A DNA stretch of 64,000 bases. Source: Amycolatopsis bullii (GTDB lineage Bacteria; Actinomycetota; Actinomycetes; Mycobacteriales; Pseudonocardiaceae). The translations under genes were made by a program, and so were the position numbers. Shown here piece after piece: positions 51,340 through 59,108 of this stretch; the stretch's first letter is position 1; each line of letters begins with the position of its first letter. The DNA lies in contig NZ_BNAW01000001.1 in assembly GCF_014654205.1 (NCBI RefSeq), positions 248,001-312,000 of the forward strand. The letters are read 5' to 3'. The notes beneath the pieces are model-generated. The model saw only the letters and a program-made list of their open reading frames with translations. It ran no database searches and was not told the origin of the DNA.

Positions 51340-52004
51340 CAGTCGTGGAAGCGGTCGGGCTGCGCCGCAGTTTCACCCACCCCAGCGGCGACATCGAGGT
51401 GCTGCGCGGGCTGGAACTGCGCGTCGGCGCCGGGGAGCTGGTGACGGTGTCGGGCCGGTCCGGGTCGGGCAAGAGCGCGCTGCTGGCGCTGCTGTGCGGG
51501 TTCGACTCCCCCGATTCGGGATGCGTGCTGCTCGACGGCGTCCCGATCAGCGGCGCGCCGCCGTGGCACACGTGCGCGGTGCTGCCGCAGGCGCTCGGGC
51601 TGGCCAACGAGCTGACGATCGCCGAGAACGTGGCCTTGCCGCTGCGGCTGCGCTCGGACGTGCCCCGCCCGTCGCCCGCGGCGATCGCCGAGCGGGTGGG
51701 TGGACTGCTGGACGAGCTGGGCATCGGCGACCTCGGCGACCGCTACCCCCTGGAGGTGTCGTTCGGGCAGCAGCAGCGGGTGGCCTTGGCCCGCGCGGTC
51801 GCCGGACGGCCGCGGGTCCTGCTCACCGACGAGCCGACCGCGCACCTGGACGCCGGCTCGACGCCCCGGGTGCTCCGGCTGCTGCGCCGGTGCGCCGAGG
51901 AGGGCGCGGCGGTGATCGTCGCGACGCACGACGACGACGTCCACCGCATCGCCGACCGCCGCGTCCGCCTGCTCGACGGGGTGCTCACCGCGCTGCTGGA
52001 CTGA
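51336..52004 (+). CDS. ABC transporter ATP-binding protein (second, diverged signature)
   Basis: 222 residues from ATG 51336, ATGA overlap with the preceding gene. Walker A SGRSGSGKSA (Ala replaces the usual Thr/Ser after GKS), signature region EVSFGQQQRVALARA where LSGGQ is expected, Walker B VLLTDEPTAHLD, H-loop THDDDV. The weakened signature suggests a heterodimeric ATPase with one consensus and one degenerate site. Confidence 0.93.
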   Translation: MTVVEAVGLRRSFTHPSGDIEVLRGLELRVGAGELVTVSGRSGSGKSALLALLCGFDSPDSGCVLLDGVPISGAPPWHTCAVLPQALGLANELTIAENVALPLRLRSDVPRPSPAAIAERVGGLLDELGIGDLGDRYPLEVSFGQQQRVALARAVAGRPRVLLTDEPTAHLDAGSTPRVLRLLRRCAEEGAAVIVATHDDDVHRIADRRVRLLDGVLTALLD

Positions 52005-52008
52005 CGAG

Positions 52009-52032
52009 GGCCGGGTCCGGCAGCGCCCGGCC
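52009..52032. terminator. GGCCGGG...CCCGGCC hairpin between convergent genes
   Basis: Perfect 7-bp arms with a 10-base loop, between the ABC operon stop (52004) and the monooxygenase stop (52039). Likely bidirectional terminator. Confidence 0.55.
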
Positions 52033-52038
52033 GCCTCT

Positions 52039-53223
52039 TTACCGCGCCGCCGAACCGACCGAACTCCCCGAATCCGGCACCCCCGCGTAGTCCGGCAGCT
52101 CGACGCCGTTGATCGCGCGCTCGACCAGCGGCATGACCGCCTCCATGTCGAGCTCGGCGCCGTCGCGGCTCTGGACGTGCAGCCGGCCGATCTCCTGGTT
52201 GGCCTCGACGTACGGGCGCATCAGCGTCTCGTACGCGGCGAACCCGGCCTCCGGGTCCCACCCGGCGGCGGCCAGCTCGCCCGCCAGCAGGTAGGCACCG
52301 ACCAGGGCCAGCCCGGTGCCGCCGCCGGACATCGGTGACGAGCAGAACGCCGCGTCGCCGATCAGCCCCACCCGGCCGTGCGACCAGCGGTCCATGACCA
52401 CCTGGGCGACCTGGTCGAGGTAGAAGTCCGGGGTGTCGTCCAGGTGCGCGAGGATCTCCGCGGTCCGCCAGCCCAGACCGGCCATCCGCTCGCGCAGCAG
52501 GTTCTTCTGCGCTTCGATGTCGCGGTGGTCGACGTCGAAGCCGTCGGCCGGGAAGGACAGCATCGCCATCGCCCGGGTGTCGTCCTTGAGCGGCCGCAGG
52601 CCGGCGGAGCGGCCTTCGTGCTGGTAGTCGAGCAGCCAGCGGTCGATGCCGAACTCGTTGGGCACGCTGTAGAAGGCCAGCACCATCCCGAGGTGGCGGA
52701 CGAACCGCTCGCGCGGCCCGAAGACCATCGCGCGCAGGGCCGAGTGCAGCCCGTCGGCCCCGATCACCAGGTCGAAGCGCCGGCGGCTGCCGCTCGCGAA
52801 GGTGACGTCGACGCCGTCGGCGTCCTGGGCCAGCTCGGCGATCCGGTCGCCGAACAGGTACTCCACGCCGTCCCGGGTGTCGTCGTAGAGCACCTGGGAC
52901 AGGTCTCCGCGCAGGATCTCGATGTCGGCGATGTAACCGTCACCGCCGTCGTCCTCCGCGCTGAAGGTTTCCAGCACGTTCCCGTCGGCGTCCACGTGGT
53001 GCGCGCCGGCGGTCTCGGTGCGGGCCGCGCGCACCGCCGCGTCCAGCCCCATCAGCCGGATGACTTCCTTGGCCACCCCGCGCGCGTCCACCGCCTGCCC
53101 GCCGGGCCGCAGTCCCGGCGCTCGTTCCACGACGGTCACCTCGGCGCCCCGCCGCCGCAGCCAATGCGCCAGCGCGGGCCCCGCGATGCTCGCCCCGGCC
53201 ACCAACACCCTGCGCCCGCTCAT
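52039..53223 (-). CDS. FAD-dependent monooxygenase (PHBH/TetX-like)
   Basis: 394 residues. FAD-binding VLVAGASIAGPALAHWLRRRG (GxGxxG variant with Ala/Ser, residues 6-26), the DG motif VIGADGLHSALR (about 174-185) and the GD motif VGLIGDAAFCSSP (about 285-297). Hydroxylates an aromatic or polyketide substrate, using NAD(P)H; TetX-like inactivation of drugs is another option. No resistance or biosynthesis genes lie near. ATG 53223. Confidence 0.92.
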   Translation of the reverse strand: MSGRRVLVAGASIAGPALAHWLRRRGAEVTVVERAPGLRPGGQAVDARGVAKEVIRLMGLDAAVRAARTETAGAHHVDADGNVLETFSAEDDGGDGYIADIEILRGDLSQVLYDDTRDGVEYLFGDRIAELAQDADGVDVTFASGSRRRFDLVIGADGLHSALRAMVFGPRERFVRHLGMVLAFYSVPNEFGIDRWLLDYQHEGRSAGLRPLKDDTRAMAMLSFPADGFDVDHRDIEAQKNLLRERMAGLGWRTAEILAHLDDTPDFYLDQVAQVVMDRWSHGRVGLIGDAAFCSSPMSGGGTGLALVGAYLLAGELAAAGWDPEAGFAAYETLMRPYVEANQEIGRLHVQSRDGAELDMEAVMPLVERAINGVELPDYAGVPDSGSSVGSAAR

Positions 53224-53370
53224 CGCGGTCCCCCCATCGCCGTCCGGATGACGGTCCGGAGTGTAGCGGCGCGGGCCGCGCCAACCGATCAGGAATCGAG
53301 AAGCGCTGGTCAGCGGACCGCGAATAGCGTCAGCGACGTACCGCAGACGACGACTTCAGGAGAACCGAAG

Positions 53371-53724
53371 ATGAGCACCCAGGGGATCAAGACCGTCCTG
53401 CACCCCGTCACCGACCTGGCCGCCGCCAAGGCCGTCTACACCGCGCTGCTGGGTATCGAGCCGCAGGCCGACGCGCCCTACTACGTCGGCTACGACGCCG
53501 AGGGACAGCACATCGGGCTGGTGCCGAACGGCGCGCAGCAGGGCATGACCGGGCCGGTGACCTACTGGCACGTCGGCGACATCGAGGCGAAGCTCGCCGA
53601 GGTGACCGCGGCGGGCGGGAAGGTCAAGGACGAGCCGAAGGACGTCGGCAACGGGCGCCTGGTGGCGACCTTCACCGACCCCGACGGCAACGTCCTTGGC
53701 GTGCTGCAGGACCCGCAGTCCTAG
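53371..53724 (+). CDS. VOC (glyoxalase/bleomycin resistance) family protein
   Basis: 117 residues from ATG 53371 (AGGAGAACC). KTVLHPVTDLAAAKAVYTALLG starts the first beta-alpha-beta unit, TYWHVGDIEAKLAEVTAAGG the second, and FTDPDGNVLGVLQ ends it with the usual metal-ligand strand position. Function unassigned. Its stop overlaps that of the convergent SDR gene (CTAG, 4 bases). Confidence 0.9.
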   Translation: MSTQGIKTVLHPVTDLAAAKAVYTALLGIEPQADAPYYVGYDAEGQHIGLVPNGAQQGMTGPVTYWHVGDIEAKLAEVTAAGGKVKDEPKDVGNGRLVATFTDPDGNVLGVLQDPQS

Positions 53725-54560
53725 TCGAGCGCGGTGGCCCGGCTGACCTCCTCCCAGGCGGCCAGGTCCGCCGCGACGGCCTCGTGGTGGGCGCGGATCG
53801 CTTCGACGGCGTCCGCGCCCAGCGCGAGGCGCAGCGGGGCGTCGTCGCTGCCCACCGCCCGGACGATCGCCGCGGCGGCCTTCGCCGGGTCGCCGGGCTG
53901 GGTGCCGTCCATGTTCTCGACCGCTTCGCGGGTTCCGCCGGTCGACACCGCGTAGGCGTCGATCGTGCGGGAGCGGTGCATGCGGCCGCCGCCGAACTCG
54001 GTGCGGAACGCGCCCGGCTCGACGATCAGCACCTTGACCCCGAACGGCGCCACCTCGGCGGCCAGTGCTTCCGAGATGCCTTCCAGGGCGAATTTCGCCG
54101 CGCAGTAGGCGGCGAAACCCGGCGGGGCCAGCTGCCCGCCCATGGAGCTGAGCTGCACGACCGTGCCGCTGCCCTGCGCGCGCAGGTGCGGCAGCACCGC
54201 CTTGGTGACCGCGACCGCGCCGAAGAACATGACCTCCATCAGCGCGCGCAGCTCGTCCATGGTGAGTTCTTCGACCGCGCCGACCGACCCGCTGCCGGCG
54301 TTGTTGACCACGACGTCGATCCGGCCGAACGTTTCGAGCGCGGTTTTGACCGCCGCGTCGATCTGCCCGGTGTCGGTGACGTCCAGTGCCGCGGTCCGGA
54401 GCCGGTCGCCGCCGCGCTCCCGGAGCTCGGCGAGGGCTTCCGGCCGGCGGGCGGTGGCCAGCACGCGGTCGCCCTCGGCCAGCGCGGCCAGCGCGATCTC
54501 GCGGCCGAAGCCCGCGGAGCAGCCGGTGATCAGCCAGACGCGGCCGTCGGTGTTCGTCAT
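53721..54560 (-). CDS. Short-chain dehydrogenase/reductase
   Basis: 279 residues. Cofactor motif ITGCSAGFGREIA (11-23), NNAGSGS (86-92), catalytic Ser138/139, Tyr152 and Lys156 (AAYCAAKFALEG). Classical SDR, with ATARRP after strand 2 suggesting NADP(H). Divergent from a LysR regulator that probably controls it. Confidence 0.93.
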   Translation of the reverse strand: MTNTDGRVWLITGCSAGFGREIALAALAEGDRVLATARRPEALAELRERGGDRLRTAALDVTDTGQIDAAVKTALETFGRIDVVVNNAGSGSVGAVEELTMDELRALMEVMFFGAVAVTKAVLPHLRAQGSGTVVQLSSMGGQLAPPGFAAYCAAKFALEGISEALAAEVAPFGVKVLIVEPGAFRTEFGGGRMHRSRTIDAYAVSTGGTREAVENMDGTQPGDPAKAAAAIVRAVGSDDAPLRLALGADAVEAIRAHHEAVAADLAAWEEVSRATALD

Positions 54561-54657
54561 TCTCGTGTCCTCCCAGTGCTTTCCTCCCTTCCATCCTGGG
54601 GACGATCACGGCCGGGCCGCCAACACCGATGTCCTGCCGCGGCTACAGTCAAAGCCT

Positions 54658-55560
54658 GTGACCCCTGAGTTGCGCCAGCTCCGGTACTTCGTGGCCGTCG
54701 CCGAGGCGACCAGCTTCACCCGCGCGGCCGCCGCGCTGCACCTGGCGCAGCAGTCGCTGTCCCAGCAGATCACCGTGCTCGAACGCGCCCTCGGCGTGCG
54801 GCTGTTCGACCGCGACGCGCGCGGGACGCGGCTCACCGCCGTCGGCCGGCTCTTCCTGCCGGAGGCCCGCGCGGTGCTGGCGCGCGCCGACGAAGCCGTC
54901 GCGACGCTCGGGCGGGCGGTCCGCGGCGAGATCGGCGACGTCCGGCTCGTCTTCCTCGCCACGACGGCGAACTACCTGCTGCCGCCGGTGGTCCGCGCGG
55001 TCCGGGAGCGGCTGCCCGGGCTGGCGGTGACGACGGCCGAGGCGCCGATCGCCGAGCTCGTCGAGGGCCTGCGCGAGGGCCGGTTCGACCTGGCGTTCAC
55101 CCGGCCGCCTCTGGTCGGGGATCTGCAGTCGCGCACTTTGCTGACCGAAGAGGTGTGCGCGGTGCTGCCGGCCGAGCACCCGCTGGCCGGGCGGGCGTCG
55201 CTGAAGCTGGCCGACCTCGCGGACGAGCCGTGGGTGCTCACCCCGCGCGCGAGCTGGGAGCCGTGGCACCGAAGCTACGACGACGACTTCGCCGCCGCCG
55301 GCTTCACCCCGCGGGTGGTCCAGCGGGCCGCGACCGTGCAGGGCCTGCTCGGTCTGGTCGCGGCGGGCGTCGGCGTCACCCGGCTGGCCCGCTCGTCCCA
55401 CAGCCTGCGCCGGTCCGGGGTGGCGTTCGTGCCCCTGGACGGCGATGTCGCCCGCACGGAACTGGTGTGGGTGCCCGGCAACGACACCCCGACGGTGCGG
55501 GCGATCGCCGAGGTGGCGGTCGCCCTGGCGGCGGCGACGGACCTGACTCAGGCGGGCTGA
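54658..55560 (+). CDS. LysR family transcriptional regulator
   Basis: 300 residues from GTG 54658. HTH: ELRQLRYFVAVAEATSFTRAAAALHLAQQSLSQQI split over residues 4-38; effector domain with LPPVVRAVRERLPGL, EGRFDLAFTRPP and LVAAGVGVTRLARS. There is no ribosome site; TACAGT at 54644-54649 is 8 bases before the GTG, suggesting a leaderless transcript. Divergent from the SDR gene; its 3' end overlaps the rhodanese gene by 13 bases. Confidence 0.92.
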   Translation: MTPELRQLRYFVAVAEATSFTRAAAALHLAQQSLSQQITVLERALGVRLFDRDARGTRLTAVGRLFLPEARAVLARADEAVATLGRAVRGEIGDVRLVFLATTANYLLPPVVRAVRERLPGLAVTTAEAPIAELVEGLREGRFDLAFTRPPLVGDLQSRTLLTEEVCAVLPAEHPLAGRASLKLADLADEPWVLTPRASWEPWHRSYDDDFAAAGFTPRVVQRAATVQGLLGLVAAGVGVTRLARSSHSLRRSGVAFVPLDGDVARTELVWVPGNDTPTVRAIAEVAVALAAATDLTQAG

Positions 55561-55883
55561 CCGCTTTCGGTGGGCAGGCCGGCGCTCACCCAGTCTTCGA
55601 TGCCCGCGGCGTACTTGCGGACGTCGGTGTAGCCCAGCCGTTCCAGCTGCGCGGCGACCTGGCCGCTGTTGGCGCAGGCGGGGTTGGAGCAGTAGGTGAC
55701 GATCGCGGCGGCCTTGTCCGGCAGGAGCCGCGGTGCCTTGGCGGCGACGTCGTCGGCGACGAGGTTGATCGCTCCGGGCAGGTGCCGGGTCTCGTAGGAG
55801 GACGCGGGGAGCGCGTCGACGAGGACGAGAGTGCCGGCGGCGAGCCCGGCGCGGAGCGTGGCACGGTCGATGGTCTCGGTCAT
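55548..55883 (-). CDS. Rhodanese-like sulfurtransferase
   Basis: 111 residues, single rhodanese domain: VLVDALPASSYETRHLPGAINL, YCSNPACANSGQVAAQLERLGY with active-site Cys65, and YAAGIEDWVSAGLP. Cytoplasmic sulfur transfer or a stress-related role. Second gene of a unit with the azoreductase (10-base gap). Confidence 0.92.
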   Translation of the reverse strand: MTETIDRATLRAGLAAGTLVLVDALPASSYETRHLPGAINLVADDVAAKAPRLLPDKAAAIVTYCSNPACANSGQVAAQLERLGYTDVRKYAAGIEDWVSAGLPTESGQPA

Positions 55884-55893
55884 GGCGGGCCTT

Positions 55894-56523
55894 TCAGAAG
55901 GTCTTGGCGGTGTCGCGAGCGGCTTCGTGGGCGATCCGGCCGAGTTCTTCGACGTCGCCGGTGAGGGTGGGGTGGAAGCGGATCTCGGTGACGTCGTCGA
56001 TGCCGGTCCAGTTGAGCCAGCCGGTGAAGAACGGGGCCTGGAAGTCCGCGCCGAACTCCGGGCCGAGCCCGGGCGCCCACACCGCGCTGGTGTAGATGAC
56101 CGCGGCGCGCTTGCCGCGGCCTTCGAGCAGGTGGCGGTAGCCGGTGACCGGGTCGACGCCGAAGATCCAGCCGGGCTGGGACACGACGTCGACGAACTGC
56201 TTGAGGACGTAGGGCACGCCGGAGTTCCACATCGGCACGCTGACCAGGATCCGGTCGGCGGCGTCGAACCGGGCGAACGCCGCCTGCGCCGCCGCCCACG
56301 CTTCGGCTTCCTCGCCCTGCGGGGTGCCGCCGCCGAAGACGGTCATCTTGGCGCGGGCCGCGGCCGGGCCGAACGCGGGCAGGGAGCCGTCCCAGAGGTC
56401 CCATTCGTCGATCTCGGCGTCCGGGTGGAGGCTGCGGTAGGTGTCCAGGAAAGTAGCTGCCAGACGCAGCGATTGGGACGCTTCGCCTCGTGGGGAGGCG
56501 GAAATGTGCAGCAGATCGGGCAT
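55894..56523 (-). CDS. FMN-dependent NADH-azoreductase-like flavodoxin-fold enzyme
   Basis: 209 residues. FMN phosphate loop HISASPRGEASQSLRLA (6-22), VSVPMWNSGVPYVLKQFVD (94-112) binding the isoalloxazine, and a YTSAVWAPGLGPEFG loop. Reduces quinones or azo compounds with NADH. Divergent from the TetR regulator, with palindromes in the 62-base spacer. Confidence 0.93.
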   Translation of the reverse strand: MPDLLHISASPRGEASQSLRLAATFLDTYRSLHPDAEIDEWDLWDGSLPAFGPAAARAKMTVFGGGTPQGEEAEAWAAAQAAFARFDAADRILVSVPMWNSGVPYVLKQFVDVVSQPGWIFGVDPVTGYRHLLEGRGKRAAVIYTSAVWAPGLGPEFGADFQAPFFTGWLNWTGIDDVTEIRFHPTLTGDVEELGRIAHEAARDTAKTF

Positions 56524-56568
56524 GGCGATGCTCCTCGATCGGGTGCCGGCTTTCGCCGGAGAGGGAAT

Positions 56569-56617
56569 CGGACTAGAGTCCGCTTATGTCCTCGAACCGT
56601 AGCGGACCGCAGTCCGC
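56569..56617. promoter_or_regulatory. TetR operator pair overlapping a probable leaderless promoter
   Basis: CGGACT-AG-AGTCCG (56569-56582) and GCGGAC-CGCA-GTCCGC (56602-56617) are dyads sharing the word AGTCCGCTT at a 34-base distance. TAGAGT (56574-56579) inside the first has the right spacing to start transcription on the TetR ATG at 56586, and no ribosome site precedes that ATG. The operator would cover its own -10 box. Confidence 0.6.
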
Positions 56618-57218
56618 TTCGTCAACGCCCGCCGGGCTGCCGGTGCTCGGCGCCCCCGTCCGCGAACGGGCCGACGCCGCCCGCAACCGGATCCGCGTCC
56701 TGGAAGCCGCCGAGACGCTCTTCGCCGAACGCGGTGTCGACGCGGTCACCATGGACGACGTCGCGGGCGCCGCCGGCGTCGGCAAGGGCACGCTCTACCG
56801 CCGCTTCGGCGACAAGGGCGGCCTCGCCATGGCCCTGCTCGACCAGCGCGAACGCGAACTGCAGGAGCGGATCCTCAGCGGGCCGCCGCCCCTGGGCCCC
56901 GGCGCCGGCACCGCGGACCGGCTCGGCGCGTTCATCGAGGCCTACCTCGACCTCCTCGACCGGCAGCTGGACCTCGTCCTGCTGTCCGAAACCGCCACGA
57001 CCGGGGCCCGGTTCCGCACCGGCGCCCACACCCTGTGGCGGCAGCACTGCCGGCACCTGCTCGAAGCCGGCGGCGCGCAGGGCGCCGAGATCGCCGCGGA
57101 CGTCCTGCTCGCGGCCCTCTCCGCCGAACAGGTACGGCACTGGCGGCGGGACCGGGAGATCGGCTCGGCGACCCTGGCGGAGTCGCTCGTCCGGCTGGTG
57201 CGGAGCTGGCTGCCGTGA
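56586..57218 (+). CDS. TetR family transcriptional regulator
   Basis: 210 residues from ATG 56586. HTH: AAETLFAERGVDAVTMDDVAGAAGVGKGTLYRRFGDKG within residues 41-78, the TetR signature. The ligand domain has DRLGAFIEAYLDLLDRQLDL. An extra ~30 unconserved residues at the N-terminus leave open a later start at GTG 56643, but a leaderless start at 56586 fits the promoter. Probably represses itself and the azoreductase-rhodanese unit. Confidence 0.92.
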   Translation: MSSNRSGPQSASSTPAGLPVLGAPVRERADAARNRIRVLEAAETLFAERGVDAVTMDDVAGAAGVGKGTLYRRFGDKGGLAMALLDQRERELQERILSGPPPLGPGAGTADRLGAFIEAYLDLLDRQLDLVLLSETATTGARFRTGAHTLWRQHCRHLLEAGGAQGAEIAADVLLAALSAEQVRHWRRDREIGSATLAESLVRLVRSWLP

Positions 57219-57261
57219 CGCACCGTGTCCGCCGCCGGGCCGGTCCGTAGAATCGGGGGCG

Positions 57262-58341
57262 ATGCGACGTCTTCGGTGGTACTGGGGAGCCCTCGTCCTC
57301 GCGTGCGCGGCCTTGCTGGCCGGCTTGTTCGTCTTCTTCGGCTCCGAAAGCCAACCCGGGCAGCCGCAGCCACGGCAGGGCCCGCCGGGCACCGGCCCGC
57401 TCACCGTCGTCGCGATGGGGGACAGCACGGTTTCCGGTGAAGGCGCCGGCCAGTACACCGCCGCCACCAACGGCCAGGGCGGCAACTGGTGCCACCGCTC
57501 CCCCAACGCCTTCGTCGGGAAGATCGCCGCTCCGGGCATCACCGCGCACGTCAACCTCGGCTGTTCCGGCGCACCCGCCGAGCAGGTCGCGCTCGGTGAC
57601 GTCAAGCAGTGGACCGAGGCGTCGCAGGCGCAGCAGCTGGCCGCGCTGGTGAAGGACCACCGGGTGGCCGCGGTGGTGATCGCGGTCGGCGCGAACGACG
57701 AGCCGAAGTTCTCCAACCAGGTCAACGAGTGCTTCAAGGCGTGGTTCGACCCCGGCGGCCCGGCGTGCAGCGACGCGCTGAAGCAGACCTGGCAGTCCAA
57801 AGTGGACGCCATGGTGCCGAAGGTCGCGAAGGCGGTCTCGGACGTGAAGGCGGTGCTCGCGCGAGCGGGGTACGTCCCGGCGGACTACCAGCTGATCCTG
57901 CAGTCCTACGCGGCCCCGATCGGCCCGGATCTGCCGGAGAACCTGCGCAGCCTCAACGGCTGCCCGTTCCGCTCCGAAGACCTGCGCTGGATCGCCCAGA
58001 CCGGCATCGGCGTGCTGTCCTCGGGCCTGAAGGCGGCCGCCCAGCAGACCGGGGCCCGGTTCCTGGACCTGGCCAAGGCGGGCGTCAAGCACGAGGCCTG
58101 CAGCGGCGGAGCCAACCCGGCGACGGAGTGGTTCACCCGGCTGACGCTGCAGCTGTCCGACCTCGCCCAGGCCGAGCGCGCCGGCCACGCCCTCCAGGAG
58201 TCGTTCCACCCCAACGCCGCCGGCCACGCGGCGATCGCGAACTGCCTGACGGAATTCATCGCGGCCAAGGACGGCAACGCCTCCTGCCTCGCCGGCGCGG
58301 ACGGCAAACTCCACGCGGTCCCGGAGGTCGTGGCCCGCTGA
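57262..58341 (+). CDS. SGNH/GDSL hydrolase, membrane-anchored or secreted
   Basis: 359 residues from ATG 57262 (CGGGGG before it). N-terminal anchor/signal helix (7-27, ALVLACAALLAGLFVFF) and a Pro/Gln linker. Blocks: I AMGDSTVSGEG with nucleophile Ser55; III VGANDEP; V SFHPNAAGHAAI with the catalytic Asp/His pair (here the residue three before His is Glu/Ser-rich). Several Cys suggest an exported protein. Esterase or lipase of unknown substrate. Followed by the 21-bp repeat array. Confidence 0.9.
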   Translation: MRRLRWYWGALVLACAALLAGLFVFFGSESQPGQPQPRQGPPGTGPLTVVAMGDSTVSGEGAGQYTAATNGQGGNWCHRSPNAFVGKIAAPGITAHVNLGCSGAPAEQVALGDVKQWTEASQAQQLAALVKDHRVAAVVIAVGANDEPKFSNQVNECFKAWFDPGGPACSDALKQTWQSKVDAMVPKVAKAVSDVKAVLARAGYVPADYQLILQSYAAPIGPDLPENLRSLNGCPFRSEDLRWIAQTGIGVLSSGLKAAAQQTGARFLDLAKAGVKHEACSGGANPATEWFTRLTLQLSDLAQAERAGHALQESFHPNAAGHAAIANCLTEFIAAKDGNASCLAGADGKLHAVPEVVAR

Positions 58342-58349
58342 CCCAAAGG

Positions 58350-58600
58350 GTCGGCCCACGTACCCGGAAAGTCGGCCTGCGTACCCAGAGGGTCGGCCTG
58401 CGTACCCAGAGAGTCGGCCTGCGTACCCAGAGAGTCGGCCTGCGTACCCAGAGAGTCGGCCTGCGTACCCAGAGAGTCGGCCTGCGTACCCCTGGAGGGT
58501 CGGCTCGCCATCCGACCCTCCAGGTACGCAAACCGACCGCCCGGGTACGCAAACCGACTGCCCGGGTACGCGATCCGACCCTCCGGGTACGTCAGCCGGT
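58350..58600. repeat. 21-bp-period array with orientation switch
   Basis: Seven left units begin GTCGGCC at 58350, 58371, 58392, 58413, 58434, 58455 and 58476 (consensus GTCGGCCTGCGTACCCAGAGA; units 3-6 identical). A short dyad GTCGG-N8-CCGAC (58499-58516) marks the switch. Right units of the inverted type GGTACGCnnnCCGAC begin at 58523, 58544, 58565 and 58586, again every 21 bases, with a decayed one at 58502. The whole can fold as one long hairpin between convergent SGNH and HxlR genes; the last unit runs into the HxlR stop codon (58592-58594). Confidence 0.9.
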
Positions 58601-59059
58601 TTTGCGGACCGTGGTCGTTTCCACGTCGGCGGGGGTGCCGTCCGAGCCGAGCGGGATCAGCCGGGGCAGCGGGAGGCCGCGGCCGTCGATGAGGACCGAG
58701 TGCTCCTCGCCGGGGGCGAACGCGTGCCGTTCGCCCCACTGCCGCAGGGCCACGACGACCGTGAAGAGGTCGCGCCCGGCCGGGGTCAGCACGTAGACCT
58801 GCCGACGGCCCGTTGGCGCGGTCCGCCGGTCGAGGACGCCGCGGTCGACCAGGCGGCGGAGCCGGTCGGTGAGGATGTTGCGGGCGATGCCGGTGCGCTG
58901 CTGGAAGTCGGTGAACGACCGGGCGCCGTCCATGGCGTCGCGCACGACGAGCAGGCTCCAGCGGTCGCCGACGAGGTCGAGCGTGCGCGCCACGGGACAG
59001 CTCGGGTCGGTCCAGTCCTCGGCCACCACACCTCCGGAAGAGTTGCTGTTCGAAACCAT
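58592..59059 (-). CDS. HxlR family transcriptional regulator
   Basis: 155 residues from ATG 59059. Winged helix: CPVARTLDLVGDRWSLLVVRD (21-41), SFTDFQQRTGIARNILTDRLRRLVDRGVLDRR within 48-79, and a wing YVLTPAGRDL. Cys21 is the residue used for redox sensing in some relatives. The C-terminus (VRKTG) is coded by the edge of the repeat array. Divergent from the MFS gene, with the CAGTT-GCA-AACTG dyad between. Confidence 0.92.
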   Translation of the reverse strand: MVSNSNSSGGVVAEDWTDPSCPVARTLDLVGDRWSLLVVRDAMDGARSFTDFQQRTGIARNILTDRLRRLVDRGVLDRRTAPTGRRQVYVLTPAGRDLFTVVVALRQWGERHAFAPGEEHSVLIDGRGLPLPRLIPLGSDGTPADVETTTVRKTG

Positions 59060-59077
59060 TCTGCCGTACGGTCAGAT

Positions 59078-59090
59078 CAGTTGCAAACTG
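59078..59090. promoter_or_regulatory. HxlR operator candidate CAGTT-GCA-AACTG
   Basis: Perfect 5-3-5 dyad in the 49-base spacer between the HxlR and MFS starts, close to both promoters. AT-richer than its surroundings. Confidence 0.5.
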
Positions 59091-59108
59091 CTACTGATGG
59101 GGGCTGGA

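Noticed and set aside
58350..58600. CRISPR array
   Set aside because: Units abut at 21 bases with no unique spacers, half are inverted, and no cas genes are present.
58350..58600. Coding sequence for a 7-residue repeat peptide (VGLRTQR)
   Set aside because: The 21-base period keeps all frames open on both strands; no start, ribosome site or conserved flank.
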